Notes: a model not told the origin generated them from the letters alone. Numbered from the stretch's first letter, positions 11,135-25,000 are shown. The stretch: DNA of 64,000 nt from Methylocella sp. (GCA_037200525.1 JBBCGG010000001.1:5076501-5140500); one strand, 5' to 3'. Made by a program: numbers and translations.

Positions 11135-14100
11135 TTGGATGCTCCGTGCAAATTTTTCCGCATTGGCCGCAGCGGCGGGCGGGCGCTCTCGGTGTTATTC
11201 AGCTTCCCTGCCAACTGAGCGACGGTTGGGGCCTCGAACAGCACGCGGACGGGCAGCTCGATCTTGAGCTCAGAGCGGATGCGGTTGATGAGGTGGGTGG
11301 CGAGCAGGGAATGGCCGCCGCGGTCGAAGAAGCTGTCGTCGATGGAGACGCTCTCGAGGCCGAGGATCTCGGCGAAGAGGTTGGCGAGGATCTCCTCTTG
11401 CGGCGTGCGCGGCGCGCGGCCGGCAGATGAGAGGAACTCGGGCGCCGGCAGGGCGCGGCGATCGAGCTTGCCGTTCGGCGTCAGCGGCAGCGCCTCGAGG
11501 AAAACGATAGCCGCGGGAACCATATAGTCCGGCAAGGTTGCGGCCAGCGATTGGCGCAGCGCCGCCGGAGCGATCTCTCCATCGATCTCGACGCCGGCCT
11601 TGGCGACGACATAGCCGACGAGCTGCTTGTGTCCGGGTTGGTCTTCGCGGGCGATGACGGCGGCCTGGGCGATCCCGGGCAGGCGGGCGAGCGCCGCCTC
11701 GATCTCGCCGGGCTCGATGCGGAAGCCGCGGATCTTGACCTGCTGGTCGGCGCGGCCGAGGAAGTCGAGCGCGCCGTCGGGACGCCACTTGGCGAGATCG
11801 CCGCTGCGATACATGCGCGTTCCGGGCGGCCCGAACGGGCACGCGACGAAGCGCTCGGCGGTGAGGCCCGGCCGGTTCAGATAGCCGCGCGCCAGACCCG
11901 CGCCGGCGATGTAGAGCTCGCCCGCAACCCCCGCCGGAACGGGACGCAAGCTACCATCCAGAACATAAACCCGCGCATTCCAGATCGGACGGCCTATCGG
12001 AACAGAAGCGGCATCGGCGTCGCTATTAGATCGGCAGTCCCAGAAGGTGACGTCAACGGCGGCTTCGGTGGGACCGTAGAGATTATGCAGGGGCGTATCG
12101 AGAGCGGAGAGGAACTGCGCGCGCAGCTCCTCCGGCAGAGCCTCGCCGCTGCAGAAGACGCGTTTGAGATCGCCGCAGGCTGAAATGGCGGAGTTCTGGA
12201 GAAAGCTCTGCAGCATGGACGGCACGAAGTGCAACGTCGTGATCCGCTCGCGCGCGATGATGTCTGCAAGATAGCCGGGATCCCTGTGTCCGTCGGGCTT
12301 GGCGACAACCAAGGTTGCGCCTTCGATCAGCGGCCAGAAGACCTCCCAGACGGAGACATCGAAGCCGGCTGGCGTTTTCTGCAGCACGCGATCGGCGTTA
12401 TCCAGTGCATATTCGTCCTGCATCCAGCGCAGGCGGTTAACGATAGCCTCCTGCGCGACGACGACGCCCTTGGGCGTCCCGGTTGATCCTGAGGTGTAGA
12501 TGACATAGGCGGGATTCTCGGGCGCGAGGGGTTTGGTTCGCTCGGCGTCGGTTGGGTTGGTTTGCGGCGCCTGCTGCAGGGCCGCGGCGATGTCGGGGTC
12601 ATCGAGCAGGATGCGGGGGATGGCGGCGTCGCTCAGGTGGGCGGCGACGTCCCCCATGCTGACGAGGCAGAGCGGCTGTGCGTCTTCGAGCATGAAGCGC
12701 AAGCGCTCGGCTGGGTAGTCGGGATCGAGCGGCAGATAGGCGGCGCCGGCCTTGAGGATGCCAAGCAGCGCAATGACCATCTCGAGCGAGCGCGGCATGC
12801 AAAGCGCGACGATCGCCTCGGGCCCGATGCCGAGCCCGATCAGATGATGGGCGAGCTGATTGGCTTTGGCGTTAAGTGCGGCGTAGGAGAGCTCGGCGTC
12901 TTCGAAGACGAGGGCGATGGCGTCGGGCGTGCGCTCGGCCTGCGCCTCGAACAGCTGCGGCAGCGTGGCTTCGGGCAGCGGATGGGCGGTGTCGTTCCAA
13001 TCGACGAGGATCTGGCGGCGCTCATCGGCGGTGAGCAGATCGATGGCGCCGATGCGCTGCGCCGGATCGGCGGCGATCGCCTCCAAAACGCGGGTGAGGC
13101 GCGACGCCAGGATCTCGATGCTGGCGCGGTCATAGAGGTCGGTTGCGTATTCGAGCGCGCCGGCGAGCCCGGCCGGCCGACCCTTTGCGTCGGCGGTCTC
13201 GGCGAGGCTCAGCGTCAGGTCGAACTTGGCGGCTGCGGCGGCGAGGGACTGGCGGCTGACGGCGAGGCCCGGCAGGTCGAGGCTTGCGGCCTCGGTGTTC
13301 TGCAGGACGAGCATGACCTGGAACAGCGGGGCATGGTTCTGGGCGCGGGCCGGGTTGAGGATCTCGACGAGGCGCTCGAACGGCAGGTCCTGGTTAGCGT
13401 AGGCGGCGAGGCTCTGCTCGCGCACGCGGGCGAGCAGGTCCTGGACGCTGGGGTCGCCGGAAAGGTTTGTGCGCAGGACCAGGGTGTTGACGAAGAAGCC
13501 GACGAGGTCGTCGAGGGCGCTGTCGGTGCGGCCGGCGATGGGCGAGCCGATGGCGATGTCGTCGCCGGCTCCGAGCTTGCCGAGCAGGATGGCGAAGCCG
13601 GCCTGCAGCAGCATGAACAGGCTGGTCCCGGAGCTGCGGGCGAGCGCGCGGAGCTTATGGTGCAGCGCCGGCGCGATGGCGATCGGCAGCTGGTCGCCGC
13701 GATAGGAGGCGACGGCGGGGCGCGGCCGGTCGGTGGGCAGGGCGATGCGCTCGGGCAGGCCGGCGAGGGCCTGGCGCCAATAGGCGCCCTGGCGGGCGAT
13801 CAGGCTATCGGATTGGCGCTCCGCGCCGAGCAGCTCGCGCTGCCACAGCGCATAGTCGGCGTATTGCACGGGCAAGGCCGCAAAGCCCGGCGCGTGACCC
13901 TTCAGGCGCGCCGCATAGGCCTGCGCCAGATCGCGGGCGAGCGGGGCCAGCGAGGCGCCGTCGGCGGCGATGTGATGCACGAGAACGAGCAGGACATGGC
14001 TGTCCTCGGCGAGGCGGAACAGCGTGGCGCGGATCGGCATCTCGCGGTCGAGCCGGAAGGCGTAGTCGGCGGCCTGCCGCAGCAGATCCGGCAGATGGCC

Positions 14101-17100
14101 CTCGTCTGTCTCGCGCCGCTCCAAGCTGAGGCATGCGCGCGGATCCCCCCTGGCCAGCACCAACTGTTGCGGCGCGTCGTCGATCTCGGGGAAGACCGTG
14201 CGCAGGCTCTCGTGGCGGACGACGAGATCCCTGAGCGCCGCCTCGAGCGCCGCGCCGTCGAGGGCGCCCTCGAGGCGCAGCGGCGCCGGGATGTTGTAGG
14301 TGGCGCTCGGCCCCTCCAGCCGGTAGAGGAACCACAGCCGCTGCTGCGCCGGCGACAGCGGCAGCTGCTCCGGCCGCGGCAGCCGCCGCAGCGGCGTCCG
14401 CGCGCTGGCGCCATCCGTCAGCCGCAGGGCGAGCTGAGCGACGGTTGGGGCCTCGAACAAAGCGCGGATGGGCAGCTCGATCTTGAGCTCAGAGCGGATG
14501 CGGCTGATGAGGCGGGTGGCGAGCAGGGAATGGCCGCCGCGGTCGAAGAAACCGTCGTCGATGGAGACGCCCTCGAGGCCGAGGGTCTCGGCGAAGAGGT
14601 TGGCGAGGATCTCCTCCTGCGGCGTGCGTGGGCTGCGTCCGGCAGATGAGAGGAACTCGGGCGCCGGCAGGGCGCGGCGGTCGAGCTTGCCATTCGGGGT
14701 CAGCGGCAGCGCCTCGAGCAAGACGATCGCCGCCGGCACCATGTAGTCCGGCAAGGTTGCGCCCAGGGCCTGCCGCAGCGCGCCCAAATCAATGTGCCGC
14801 ATAGGGTTATTAGCGAACTTCACAAAATCGCATTGCGGGTTTCTTGATCGGAAGAGATCAGTTGGCACAGCGTCCGAGCCAATTGCTTTCCAAAATATGA
14901 CATCCAAGCTGCCAATAGGTGCGGCGTTGGCGTCATCCCATGTAACACCAATTTGGAAACCTAGCTCCGCAGCCAGAGCATAGAACATTTCTGCTGTTGG
15001 GTGGGACGACGGCCGTGCGACGGCGTCGAGCATTTGTTGTAAGGTTAATAAATTTTGTTCACCGCCCAATAAGGATATGGCCGCCAACTCCGGGGCGAGA
15101 CGCGCATTGGGGACGCCGGTGAGGCGAACAGCGACGAAATCCGGTCGATTTAGGCGATCGCGCAACGCATCAAGATCGACGACATCCTGATTCCATCGCA
15201 ATTGCGGCGCCGCGTGGAAGGACATGGTCTGCTTTGGCGCCTTATGTAGAACCACGTCATATCGATAACGGCTCAGCTCATTGAGGTAGGTTGCCCGCTT
15301 GATCTGGATGTCGACTGCGGAGATTGCTCCGATGTTTTCTGGAAGAAGAGCAAAGAATTCTGGAGCCAGCAGAAGCTCTTTCTCAGCGACAATCGACCGT
15401 TCAATGTGTCGACGCAGCTTGGACGCATCGGTCAGATGGCTGGCCTTTCGCAGCTCGGTAGCGCTGGCGAAGCAGCGCAAGAGCTGCAGATTTCGCACGT
15501 CGCCGATGAAGACTGAACCGGCTGGCGCGAGCAGGTCTATGGTCTGCTGAATCACCTCGAGCAGATACGAGGCGCTCGGAAAATATTGAACGACCGAATT
15601 AAGGACGACAGTATCGAAGAATCCGCTTGGAAGCCCATCGCGAATATCAGCGGCCTGCGCTCGCAGCTCCACACGTTTTGCCCAGTCTGGCTGCTGCAAG
15701 AGCCGGTCGCGCAACTTCTGAATGGTTTCGGCGGAAAAATCGGTGGCCCAATATGCCTCACAGTGTGGAGCGAGCTGCGATAGCAGCAAGCCACTTCCTA
15801 CGCCGATTTCAAGCACGCGTCGTGGGGATAGCTCCCGAATACGTTCTACAGTGGCTGCGCGCCATTCACGCATCTCCCACAACGGTAATGGCTGCCCGTC
15901 ATAGCTGCTGTTCCAGCCGCTAAAATCCTCGCCGAAACTCGTCTTGCTGGATGTACTGTAAAGCTTCTCATAGAGCTGTTGCCAATCGCCAATATGACGC
16001 GCCTCGCGCTCCCCATCGCGTGCGCGATTATTTCCCGGCACAACGTATCCAACGAGCTGCTTGTGTCCGGGCTGGTCTTCGCGGGCGATGACGGCGGCCT
16101 GGGCGACGCCGGGCAGGCGGGCGAGCGCCGCCTCGATCTCGCCGGGCTCGATGCGGAAGCCGCGGATCTTGACCTGCTGGTCGGCGCGGCCGAGGAAGTC
16201 GAGCGCGCCGTCGGGACGCCACTTGGCGAGATCGCCGCTGCGATACATGCGCGTTCCGGGCGGCCCGAACGGGCACGCGACGAAGCGCTCGGCGGTGAGG
16301 CCCGGCCGGTTCAGATAGCCGCGCGCCAGACCCGCGCCGGCGATGTAGAGCTCGCCCGCAACCCCCGCCGGAACGGGACGCAAGCTACCATCCAGAACAT
16401 AAACCCGCGCATTCCAGATCGGACGGCCTATCGGAACAGAAGCGGCATCGGCGTCGCTATTAGATCGGCAGTCCCAGAAGGTGACGTCAACGGCGGCTTC
16501 GGTGGGACCGTAGAGATTATGCAGGGGCGTATCGAGAGCGGAGAGGAACTGCGCGCGCAGCTCCTCCGGCAGAGCCTCGCCGCTGCAGAAGACGCGTTTG
16601 AGATCGCCGCAGGCTGAAATGGCGGAGTTCTGGAGAAAGCTCTGCAGCATGGACGGCACGAAGTGCAACGTCGTGATCCGCTCGCGCGCGATGATGTCTG
16701 CAAGATAGCCGGGATCCCTGTGTCCGTCGGGCTTGGCGACAACCAAGGTTGCGCCTTCGATCAGCGGCCAGAAGACCTCCCAGACGGAGACATCGAAGCC
16801 GGCTGGCGTTTTCTGCAGCACGCGATCGGCGTTATCCAGTGCATATTCGTCCTGCATCCAGCGCAGGCGGTTAACGATAGCCTCCTGCGCGACGACGACG
16901 CCCTTGGGCGTCCCGGTTGATCCTGAGGTGTAGATGACATAGGCGGGATTCTCGGGCGCGAGGGGTTTGGTTCGCTCGGCGTCGGTTGGGTTGGTTTGCG
17001 GCGCCTGCTGCAGGGCCGCGGCGATGTCGGGGTCATCGAGCAGGATGCGGGGGATGGCGGCGTCGCTCAGGTGGGCGGCGACGTCCCCCATGCTGACGAG

Positions 17101-19002
17101 GCAGAGCGGCTGTGCGTCTTCGAGCATGAAGCGCAAGCGCTCGGCGGGGTAGTCGGGATCGAGCGGCAGATAGGCGGCGCCGGCCTTGAGGATGCCAAGC
17201 AGCGCGATGACCATCTCGAGCGAGCGCGGCAGGCAAAGCGCGACGATCGCCTCGGGCCCGATGCCGAGCCCGATCAGATGATGGGCGAGCTGATTGGCTT
17301 TGGCGTTGAGTGAGGCGTAGGAGAGCTCGGCGTCTTCGAAGACGAGGGCGATGGCGTCGGGCGTGCGCTCGGCCTGCGCCTCGAACAGCTGCGGCAGCGT
17401 GGCTTCGGGCAGCGGATGGGCGGTGTCGTTCCAATCGACGAGGATCTGGCGGCGCTCATCGGCGGTGAGCAGATCGATGGCGCCGATGCGCTGCGCCGGA
17501 TCGGCGGCGATCGCCTCCAAAACGCGGGTGAGGCGCGACGCCAGGATCTCGATGCTGGCGCGGTCATAGAGGTCGGTTGCGTATTCGAGCGCGCCGGCGA
17601 GCCCGGCCGGCCGACCCTTTGCGTCGGCGGTCTCGGTCAGGCTCAGTAGGAGGTCGAACTTGGCCGTGCCAGTACCGACGGGCTGCTGGCGCAGCTCGAG
17701 GCCCGGCAGGTCGAGGCTTGCGGCCTCGGTGTTCTGCAGGACGAGCATGACCTGGAACAGCGGGGCATGGTTCTGGGCGCGGGCCGGGTTGAGGATCTCG
17801 ACGAGGCGCTCGAACGGCAGGTCCTGGTTGGCGTAGGCGGAAAGGCAGGTCTCGCGCACGCGGGCGAGCAGGTCGTGGACGCTGGGGTCGCCGGAAAGGT
17901 TTGTGCGCAGGACCAGGGTGTTGACGAAGAAGCCGATGAGGTCGTTGAGGGCGCTGTCGGTGCGGCCGGCGATGGGCGAGCCGATGGCGATGTCGTCGCC
18001 GGCTCCGAGCTTGCCGAGCAGGATGGCGAAGCCGGCCTGCAGCAGCATGAACAGGCTGGTCCCGGAGCTGCGGGCGAGCGCGCGGAGCTTATGGTGCATC
18101 GCCGGCGCGATGGCGATCGGCAGCTGGTCGCCGCGATAGGAGGCGACGGCGGGGCGCGGCCGGTCGGTGGGCAGGGCGAGCAGCGTCGGGGCGTCCGCGA
18201 GTTGCTCCTTCCAGTAGCCGAGCTGGCCTTCGAGCGCCGCCCCCTGCAGCCACTGGCGCTGCCAATGCGCGTAGTCCGCATACTGGATCAAAAGCTCCGG
18301 CAGCGGCGACGGCCGCCCCTGGCTATAGGCGGCGTAAAGCGCCACGATCTCTTTGATCAGCACCCCAATCGACCAACCATCCGACACAATATGATGCATC
18401 GTCAGCAGAGCGATGTGCTCGCGGTCGCCCAACCGGATCAGCTGCGCGCGGATCAGCGGCCCATGCTCCAGATCGAACGGCGTACGGGCTTCGTCCTGCG
18501 CGCTCTGCCGCGCGCGGCCCTCGGCTTCCACCGCGGGGAGTTCGCTCAGATCCGTCAGCGGCAGCGCCAACTCCAGCGCCGCGGCGATGATTTGCGTCGG
18601 CGCGCCGTCGACCGACGCAAAGCGCGTGCGCAGCGCCTCATGCCGCCGCACGATCTCGTTGAGCGTGCGCCTCAGCGCCTCGACGTCCAGCTTCCCGGTC
18701 AACCGCACCGCGGCCGGCACGTTGTAAAACGCGCTGCCCGCCTCAAGCTGGCTCAAAAACCACAAACGCTGCTGCGCAAACGATGCAATTGCAACAGCAT
18801 CGGCAGGCCTGCGCGTTAATTTTCTCTCGGTGGCGAGTCGAGACATTAAGATCTCGACGATCGCCTGCTTGTTTTCCTTAAGCTGCTCAACCAGTTGATC
18901 TGTCGTAAATCCCTGGGGTGCACGGTATTTGATCTTGCCGTCGACAATTTTTAATTTGATGCCATCGCGCTCGAAGAGATCGATCAGTTCAACAGCGTTC
19001 AT
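11131..19002 (-). CDS. NRPS-C: two serine-coded modules, the first with an embedded methyltransferase
   Basis: A protein of 2623 residues. Its ATG at 19002 overlaps the stop of NRPS-B by four bases and has AGAGG upstream. Order: TubC-like docking domain (1-57), C (70-510, HHIVSDG), A (510-987) with a SAM methyltransferase inserted before the A-domain C-terminal subdomain (about 1003-1390), T (1460-1530, GGHS), C (1544-1987, HHIAADG), A (1987-2520), T (2532-2605). Both A domains read DVWHFSLVDK, the serine code of EntF, so both modules should activate L-Ser. The embedded methyltransferase predicts N-methyl-Ser at the first. The protein ends in a basic tail (NLHGASK) rather than the acidic IEI/VEI tail of NRPS-A and NRPS-B, matching the absence of a TubC domain on NRPS-D. 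There is no release domain. Confidence 0.97.
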   Translation of the reverse strand: MNAVELIDLFERDGIKLKIVDGKIKYRAPQGFTTDQLVEQLKENKQAIVEILMSRLATERKLTRRPADAVAIASFAQQRLWFLSQLEAGSAFYNVPAAVRLTGKLDVEALRRTLNEIVRRHEALRTRFASVDGAPTQIIAAALELALPLTDLSELPAVEAEGRARQSAQDEARTPFDLEHGPLIRAQLIRLGDREHIALLTMHHIVSDGWSIGVLIKEIVALYAAYSQGRPSPLPELLIQYADYAHWQRQWLQGAALEGQLGYWKEQLADAPTLLALPTDRPRPAVASYRGDQLPIAIAPAMHHKLRALARSSGTSLFMLLQAGFAILLGKLGAGDDIAIGSPIAGRTDSALNDLIGFFVNTLVLRTNLSGDPSVHDLLARVRETCLSAYANQDLPFERLVEILNPARAQNHAPLFQVMLVLQNTEAASLDLPGLELRQQPVGTGTAKFDLLLSLTETADAKGRPAGLAGALEYATDLYDRASIEILASRLTRVLEAIAADPAQRIGAIDLLTADERRQILVDWNDTAHPLPEATLPQLFEAQAERTPDAIALVFEDAELSYASLNAKANQLAHHLIGLGIGPEAIVALCLPRSLEMVIALLGILKAGAAYLPLDPDYPAERLRFMLEDAQPLCLVSMGDVAAHLSDAAIPRILLDDPDIAAALQQAPQTNPTDAERTKPLAPENPAYVIYTSGSTGTPKGVVVAQEAIVNRLRWMQDEYALDNADRVLQKTPAGFDVSVWEVFWPLIEGATLVVAKPDGHRDPGYLADIIARERITTLHFVPSMLQSFLQNSAISACGDLKRVFCSGEALPEELRAQFLSALDTPLHNLYGPTEAAVDVTFWDCRSNSDADAASVPIGRPIWNARVYVLDGSLRPVPAGVAGELYIAGAGLARGYLNRPGLTAERFVACPFGPPGTRMYRSGDLAKWRPDGALDFLGRADQQVKIRGFRIEPGEIEAALARLPGVAQAAVIAREDQPGHKQLVGYVVPGNNRARDGEREARHIGDWQQLYEKLYSTSSKTSFGEDFSGWNSSYDGQPLPLWEMREWRAATVERIRELSPRRVLEIGVGSGLLLSQLAPHCEAYWATDFSAETIQKLRDRLLQQPDWAKRVELRAQAADIRDGLPSGFFDTVVLNSVVQYFPSASYLLEVIQQTIDLLAPAGSVFIGDVRNLQLLRCFASATELRKASHLTDASKLRRHIERSIVAEKELLLAPEFFALLPENIGAISAVDIQIKRATYLNELSRYRYDVVLHKAPKQTMSFHAAPQLRWNQDVVDLDALRDRLNRPDFVAVRLTGVPNARLAPELAAISLLGGEQNLLTLQQMLDAVARPSSHPTAEMFYALAAELGFQIGVTWDDANAAPIGSLDVIFWKAIGSDAVPTDLFRSRNPQCDFVKFANNPMRHIDLGALRQALGATLPDYMVPAAIVLLEALPLTPNGKLDRRALPAPEFLSSAGRSPRTPQEEILANLFAETLGLEGVSIDDGFFDRGGHSLLATRLISRIRSELKIELPIRALFEAPTVAQLALRLTDGASARTPLRRLPRPEQLPLSPAQQRLWFLYRLEGPSATYNIPAPLRLEGALDGAALEAALRDLVVRHESLRTVFPEIDDAPQQLVLARGDPRACLSLERRETDEGHLPDLLRQAADYAFRLDREMPIRATLFRLAEDSHVLLVLVHHIAADGASLAPLARDLAQAYAARLKGHAPGFAALPVQYADYALWQRELLGAERQSDSLIARQGAYWRQALAGLPERIALPTDRPRPAVASYRGDQLPIAIAPALHHKLRALARSSGTSLFMLLQAGFAILLGKLGAGDDIAIGSPIAGRTDSALDDLVGFFVNTLVLRTNLSGDPSVQDLLARVREQSLAAYANQDLPFERLVEILNPARAQNHAPLFQVMLVLQNTEAASLDLPGLAVSRQSLAAAAAKFDLTLSLAETADAKGRPAGLAGALEYATDLYDRASIEILASRLTRVLEAIAADPAQRIGAIDLLTADERRQILVDWNDTAHPLPEATLPQLFEAQAERTPDAIALVFEDAELSYAALNAKANQLAHHLIGLGIGPEAIVALCMPRSLEMVIALLGILKAGAAYLPLDPDYPAERLRFMLEDAQPLCLVSMGDVAAHLSDAAIPRILLDDPDIAAALQQAPQTNPTDAERTKPLAPENPAYVIYTSGSTGTPKGVVVAQEAIVNRLRWMQDEYALDNADRVLQKTPAGFDVSVWEVFWPLIEGATLVVAKPDGHRDPGYLADIIARERITTLHFVPSMLQSFLQNSAISACGDLKRVFCSGEALPEELRAQFLSALDTPLHNLYGPTEAAVDVTFWDCRSNSDADAASVPIGRPIWNARVYVLDGSLRPVPAGVAGELYIAGAGLARGYLNRPGLTAERFVACPFGPPGTRMYRSGDLAKWRPDGALDFLGRADQQVKIRGFRIEPGEIEAALARLPGIAQAAVIAREDQPGHKQLVGYVVAKAGVEIDGEIAPAALRQSLAATLPDYMVPAAIVFLEALPLTPNGKLDRRALPAPEFLSSAGRAPRTPQEEILANLFAEILGLESVSIDDSFFDRGGHSLLATHLINRIRSELKIELPVRVLFEAPTVAQLAGKLNNTESARPPLRPMRKNLHGASK
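11617..13230. repeat. Duplicated serine A-domain DNA in NRPS-C (downstream copy)
   Basis: This segment matches 16051-17664 at an offset of 4434 bases with very few differences. It covers the A-domain core from the end of the preceding C domain to the KQLVGYVV region, where the other copy carries the methyltransferase. Confidence 0.85.
14850..16000 (-). other. SAM-dependent methyltransferase domain embedded in the first A domain of NRPS-C
   Basis: The insert lies between the A-domain core, which ends near KQLVGYVV, and the DYMVP C-terminal subdomain. The SAM-binding glycine motif is [11 protein letters not shown], followed by an acidic strand end in YWATDFS. Methyltransferases at this place in NRPS A domains normally methylate the amino group of the tethered amino acid, so N-methyl-serine is the expected unit. 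The region is markedly less GC-biased than the duplicated A-domain cores on either side, and the second serine module of the protein lacks it. Confidence 0.88.
16051..17664. repeat. Duplicated serine A-domain DNA in NRPS-C (upstream copy)
   Basis: Partner of 11617-13230. The end at 16051 coincides with the methyltransferase insertion point. Confidence 0.85.
18830..19002 (-). other. TubC-type N-terminal docking domain of NRPS-C
   Basis: The first 57 residues (start [17 protein letters not shown]) show the compact alpha-beta-beta-alpha pattern of TubC docking domains, with a leucine/isoleucine-rich final helix ([13 protein letters not shown]). They are similar to the start of NRPS-B. Such domains bind a short C-terminal tail of the upstream synthetase, here most likely the EEVEI end of NRPS-B. 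Confidence 0.82.
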
Positions 19003-22000
19003 ATTTCGACCTCTTCCGGGTATCGGATTTCCGTGTCCACCCGCTGCGCCAATTGCGCCACGGTCGGCGCTTCGAACAGCGCACGCAAAGGCAGCTCCAC
19101 ATCGAAGATGCTCTGCACTCGGGCAATCGCTTGCATCGCCAGTATCGAGTGGCCGCCAAGTTCGAAGAAGTTGTCGTGGATGCCGACGCGATCCAGCTTG
19201 AGCACCTCCGCCCAGATCTGCGCCATCGCCGCCTCAGCTGGCGTGCGCGGAGCCGCATAGCCGCCCTCGCCGCGCTGCGCGCCCGGAGCCGGCAACGCCT
19301 TGCGGTCGATCTTGCCGTTCGGCGTCAGCGGCAGCCGATCAAGCGCCACAAAATGCGACGGAACCATATAGTCGGGCAGCACGCGCAGCAGCGCGGCGCG
19401 CAGCGCGCCGGCCTCCAGCCCATCCCCTTCGCCGCCATCCTCGCCGCGTTCCGTTCCCTCTCGCGCCTCGGCGGCCTCATGCGCCCGCGGCGTCACGTAA
19501 GCCACAAGCCGACGCTCGCCAGGCTCGTCCTCGCGCGCCGCCACGATCGCTTCGCCCACCCCCGGCAGAGCCGCCAGGACGGCCTCGACCTCGCCCAGCT
19601 CGATCCGGAAACCCCGGATCTTCACCTGATCGTCCAGCCGACCCAGATACTCGATCGCGCCATCAGGCAAGTAGCGCGCCAGGTCTCCAGACTTGTACAT
19701 GCGCGCGCCGGGCGGCCCGAACGGATTGGCGATGAACTTCTCGGCGGTCAGATCCGGGCGCTGCAGATATCCGCGCGCCAGGCCCGCGCCCGCAATGTGC
19801 AGCTCCCCCGCCACCCCCACCGGCGCCGGGTTCAGCAACTCGTCCAGGATGTACAGCTGCGTGTTGGCGATCGGCCGACCGATCGGCACAGCGTTCAACG
19901 CCGTGGCCGCATCGCATGCCCAGAACGTCACGTCCACGGACGCTTCAGTCGGGCCGTACAAGTTATGCAGCTCGGCATGCGGCAGCGCCTTGAAAAAACG
20001 CTGCTGCAATTCGAGCGGCAGCGCCTGGCCGCTGCATATCACCCGCTTGAGCGTGGCGCAGCGCGGCAGCTCCCTCCCGTTCAGGAACGCTTCCAGCATC
20101 GGCGGCACGAAGTGCAGCGTCGTGATCGCCTGCTGCGCGATCACGCGCGACAGATAGTCGGCATCCTGATGCCCACCGGGGCGAGCCATGACGAGCGTGG
20201 ACCCGTTCAACAACGGCCAGAAGAGCTCCCACACCGAGACGTCGAAGCTGAACGGCGTCTTCTGCAAAATCCGATCCGAATCGTGTAGAGCGTATGCCTC
20301 TTGCATCCAATTCAGGCGATTGACGATGCCGGCATGCGGCACGCCGACCCCTTTGGGGCGGCCAGTTGAGCCGGAGGTGTAGATCACATAGGCGAGGTGA
20401 TCTGCTTCACTGAGGCGCGCCGGATTGGCGGCCGAGCACTCGGCGAGCGCGGGCCATTGGACGTCCAGGCACAGCACCGCGATCTCGACGCCCGGCAGCC
20501 TGGGCAGCACCGCCGCTTGCGTAAGCAGCACCGCCGGACGCGCATCGTCGAGCATGTACGCCAGGCGCTCCGGCGGATAGCTTGGGTCCAGCGGCACATA
20601 GGCTCCGCCGGCCTTCAGAACGCCGAGCAGCCCAACCACCATCTCCAGCGAGCGTTCAACGCACAGGCCGACCAGAACCTCAGGCCCCACCCCACATTGC
20701 CGCAGGTAATGCGCAAGCTGGTTCGAGCGCGCATTCAGCTCGCCATAGGTCAGCTCGCGTCCTTCGAACGCCACCGCCACCGCGTCCGGAGCCTCCGCCA
20801 CCTGCGCTTCGAACAGCTCGTGCAGCGTCTGCGCCCCCTCGTAGTCCACGGCCGTCGCGTTCCACTCCGCGACCAGTTGGGTTCGCTCATGCTCAGCAAG
20901 CACTTCTATGCGCGCGATGTCCGTCTGGGGAGCATCCTCCAGGGCCTGCACCAGATTTTCCAGAACGGTATGCATGTAATCGCATAGCCGTTCGGCTCCG
21001 ACGCGAGCGCCGATCTGCGCCGTCAATATAAATCCAGTACCGAGATCATCCACAGATAACACGCATGGATAGTTGGTTCGCTCCTCGGTGCTCAGGACTT
21101 CGACGCCTTCCAACGCCCACTCCAGATTGGATGCTTTGCGCGTATCCGCATCAGGGCCGTGCCTATAATTCAGTAGCGTCGAAAAGAGGGGCGCGGGGGC
21201 GACAACTCCACTACAACGTTGGGCTAACGCCAACGATGCATGCTCGTGCTGCAACAAGCGACCCAGCAACCGGTGCGTGTCCTGCACACTTTGCTGCACC
21301 GATCTCATGCTGGTACGGATACGAACCGGCAACGTGTTGATGAACATGCCCAGCGTGCGATCTAAACCTTCGCCTGCGTGCATGCGGCCGAACAGCACGG
21401 TGCCGAATACGACATCGTGTCGTCCGGAAATGCGCGACAAAACCTGCGCCCACGCTGCATGCACGACACTGGCGGCACTTATTCTCAACGTTCCAGAGAT
21501 TTGGCGAATGCGCGCCGAGAGCAGCGCATTTACCGGGCGCACGGCCTCTTCGATGCCTAAGCCGTCTCCGCGCACCTCCAGGAGCCCGAACGGTGCTGTC
21601 GGCTCGGACACATCGGCGAGCATCTCCTTGAAGAACGCTTCGTTTGCAGCCCGACTGACGCCCGATCTCGCCTGTGCGACAAAGTTTCGGAACGGATGTG
21701 GCGCTGGTAGCCGATGCGTCAGACCACGCAGGATGGTGCCGATTTCGTCGATCAACAGATCGAGCGTGGCGTGATCGGAGATAAGGTGGTGACTGAATAT
21801 CTGCAGCAGCCATTGGGCACGGGCGCGGTCCTGGGCGACGAAGCACCGTATCAGAGGCGCCTTGCGTATATCGAACCGGTAGCGGCGCGGGTGATGCCGT
21901 GCGATCAATTGCTCGAATGCATCCTCTCCTCGGGCGTCCACGGCAACTTCTTCAATGACGAGCCGCGCATTTCTCCACACCACTTGCACCGGTTCGGGAA

Positions 22001-25000
22001 GGTTCTCCCAGTGCACTGCCGTACGCAAAATATCGTGGCGGTCGATCACCCGTTGCAGTGCCTGAAGGAATCGGTCGAGTTGCTCACGCGCGTCGAAGCG
22101 AAGGGTTCGGGACAGCAAATAGGCGTCGCCTTCCTGATTCATCAGGTGGTGGAATAAGATCCCTTCCTGTAAAGGCGCCAATGGATAGATCTCTTGCACA
22201 TTGGCTGCTCCTCCGGATACGTCGCCGACGACCTGTTCAATTTCTTCCGATGTCAGGGCCAAGAGCGTGAGCATTTCCGGTGCAATAGCTTCGCATCCGG
22301 GAGGAATTCCATTCAGTGGAACATCGATCTCGCCAGAGGCGCCGCTCACCTTCAGCGTCAACTCCGCGAGCGTTGGCGCGATAAATAACGCTCGAACGTC
22401 GGTGTGGAAGCCTTCTTTGCGCATCTGTTCGATCAGTTTGACCGCCAGCATCGAGTGGCCGCCAAGTTCGAAGAAGTTGTCGTGGATGCCGACGCGATCC
22501 AGCTTGAGCACCTCCGCCCAGATCTGCGCCATCGCCGCCTCAGCTGGCGTGCGCGGAGCCGCATAGCCGCCCTCGCCGCGCTGCGCGCCCGGAGCCGGCA
22601 ACGCCTTGCGGTCGATCTTGCCGTTCGGCGTCAGCGGCAGCCGATCAAGCGCCACAAAATGCGACGGAACCATATAGTCGGGCAGCACGCGCAGCAGCGC
22701 GGCGCGCAGCGCGCCGGCCTCCAGCCCATCCCCTTCGCCGCCATCCTCGCCGCGTTCCGTTCCCTCTCGCGCCTCGGCGGCCTCATGCGCCCGCGGCGTC
22801 ACGTAAGCCACAAGCCGACGCTCGCCAGGCTCGTCCTCGCGCGCCGCCACGATCGCTTCGCCCACCCCCGGCAGAGCCGCCAGGACGGCCTCGACCTCGC
22901 CCAGCTCGATCCGGAAACCCCGGATCTTCACCTGATCGTCCAGCCGACCCAGATACTCGATCGCGCCATCAGGCAAGTAGCGCGCCAGGTCTCCAGACTT
23001 GTACATGCGCGCGCCGGGCGGCCCGAACGGATTGGCGATGAACTTCTCGGCGGTCAGATCCGGGCGCTGCAGATATCCGCGCGCCAGGCCCGCGCCCGCA
23101 ATGTGCAGCTCCCCCGCCACCCCCACCGGCGCCGGGTTCAGCAACTCGTCCAGGATGTACAGCTGCGTGTTGGCGATCGGCCGACCGATCGGCACAGCGT
23201 TCAACGCCGTGGCCGCATCGCATGCCCAGAACGTCACGTCCACGGACGCTTCAGTCGGGCCGTACAAGTTATGCAGCTCGGCATGCGGCAGCGCCTTGAA
23301 AAAACGCTGCTGCAATTCGAGCGGCAGCGCCTGGCCGCTGCATATCACCCGCTTGAGCGTGGCGCAGCGCGGCAGCTCCCTCCCGTTCAGGAACGCTTCC
23401 AGCATCGGCGGCACGAAGTGCAGCGTCGTGATCGCCTGCTGCGCGATCACGCGCGACAGATAGTCGGCATCCTGATGCCCACCGGGGCGAGCCATGACGA
23501 GCGTGGACCCGTTCAACAACGGCCAGAAGAGCTCCCACACCGAGACGTCGAAGCTGAACGGCGTCTTCTGCAAAATCCGATCCGAATCGTGTAGAGCGTA
23601 TGCCTCTTGCATCCAATTCAGGCGATTGACGATGCCGGCATGCGGCACGCCGACCCCTTTGGGGCGGCCAGTTGAGCCGGAGGTGTAGATCACATAGGCG
23701 AGGTGATCTGCTTCACTGAGGCGCGCCGGATTGGCGGCCGAGCACTCGGCGAGCGCGGGCCATTGGACGTCCAGGCACAGCACCGCGATCTCGACGCCCG
23801 GCAGCCTGGGCAGCACCGCCGCTTGCGTAAGCAGCACCGCCGGACGCGCATCGTCGAGCATGTACGCCAGGCGCTCCGGCGGATAGCTTGGGTCCAGCGG
23901 CACATAGGCTCCGCCGGCCTTCAGAACGCCGAGCAGCCCAACCACCATCTCCAGCGAGCGTTCAACGCACAGGCCGACCAGAACCTCAGGCCCCACCCCA
24001 CATTGCCGCAGGTAATGCGCAAGCTGGTTCGAGCGCGCATTCAGCTCGCCATAGGTCAGCTCGCGTCCTTCGAACGCCACCGCCACCGCGTCCGGAGCCT
24101 CCGCCACCTGCGCTTCGAACAGCTCGTGCAGCGTCTGCGCCCCCTCGTAGTCCACGGCCGTCGCGTTCCACTCCGCCACGACTTGATGGCGTTCCGCCGC
24201 GCTCAACATCGGCAGCTGCGCGATCCTCGTCTCCGGCGCTTCGACAATGCCGTCCAACAACCGCGTGAAGTGCTCCGCCATCCGCTCAATCGTCGGCGCA
24301 TCGAACAGAGACGTGTTGTACGTCAACGTCGCCCGAAGCTCATCCTCGCGCTCGGCCGCCATCAGCGTCAGGTCGAATTTGGCGGTCTCGCTGCCCGCCT
24401 CAACACCCTCCAACCGCAGTCCCGGCAGCCGCAACGCCTCCATCGGCGCGTTCTGCAACACCAGCATCACCTGGAACAGCGGCGCATGACTGAGATGCCG
24501 TTGCGGCTTCAGCTCCTCGACAAGCTGCTCAAACGGCACATCCTGATGCGCATAGGCCGCCAGCGCCGTGCTCCGCACCTGCATCAGCAGATCCTTGAAG
24601 CTCGGGTTGCCCGCAAGCCGCGTGCGCAGCACCAGCGTGTTCACAAAGAAGCCGATCAGCCCCTCGACCTCGGGGCGCGGGCGGTTGGCGATCGACGTGC
24701 CGACGCAAATGTCGTCCTGACCCGCGTAGCGCGAGAGCAGCACGTTGAACGCCGCAGCCAGCGTCATGAACAACGTCGCCTGCGCTTGCCGCGCCAGCGC
24801 GTTGAGCCCAGTCGTGGTCTGCCGCGACACCGCAAAACGCAGCGTGCCGCCGTCATAGCGCTGCACCGCCGGGCGCGGCCGGTCAGTGGGCAGGGCGAGC
24901 AGCGTCGGGGCGTCCGCGAGTTGCTCCTTCCAGTAGCCGAGCTGGCCTTCGAGCGCCGCCCCCTGCAGCCACTGGCGCTGCCAATGCGCGTAGTCCGCAT

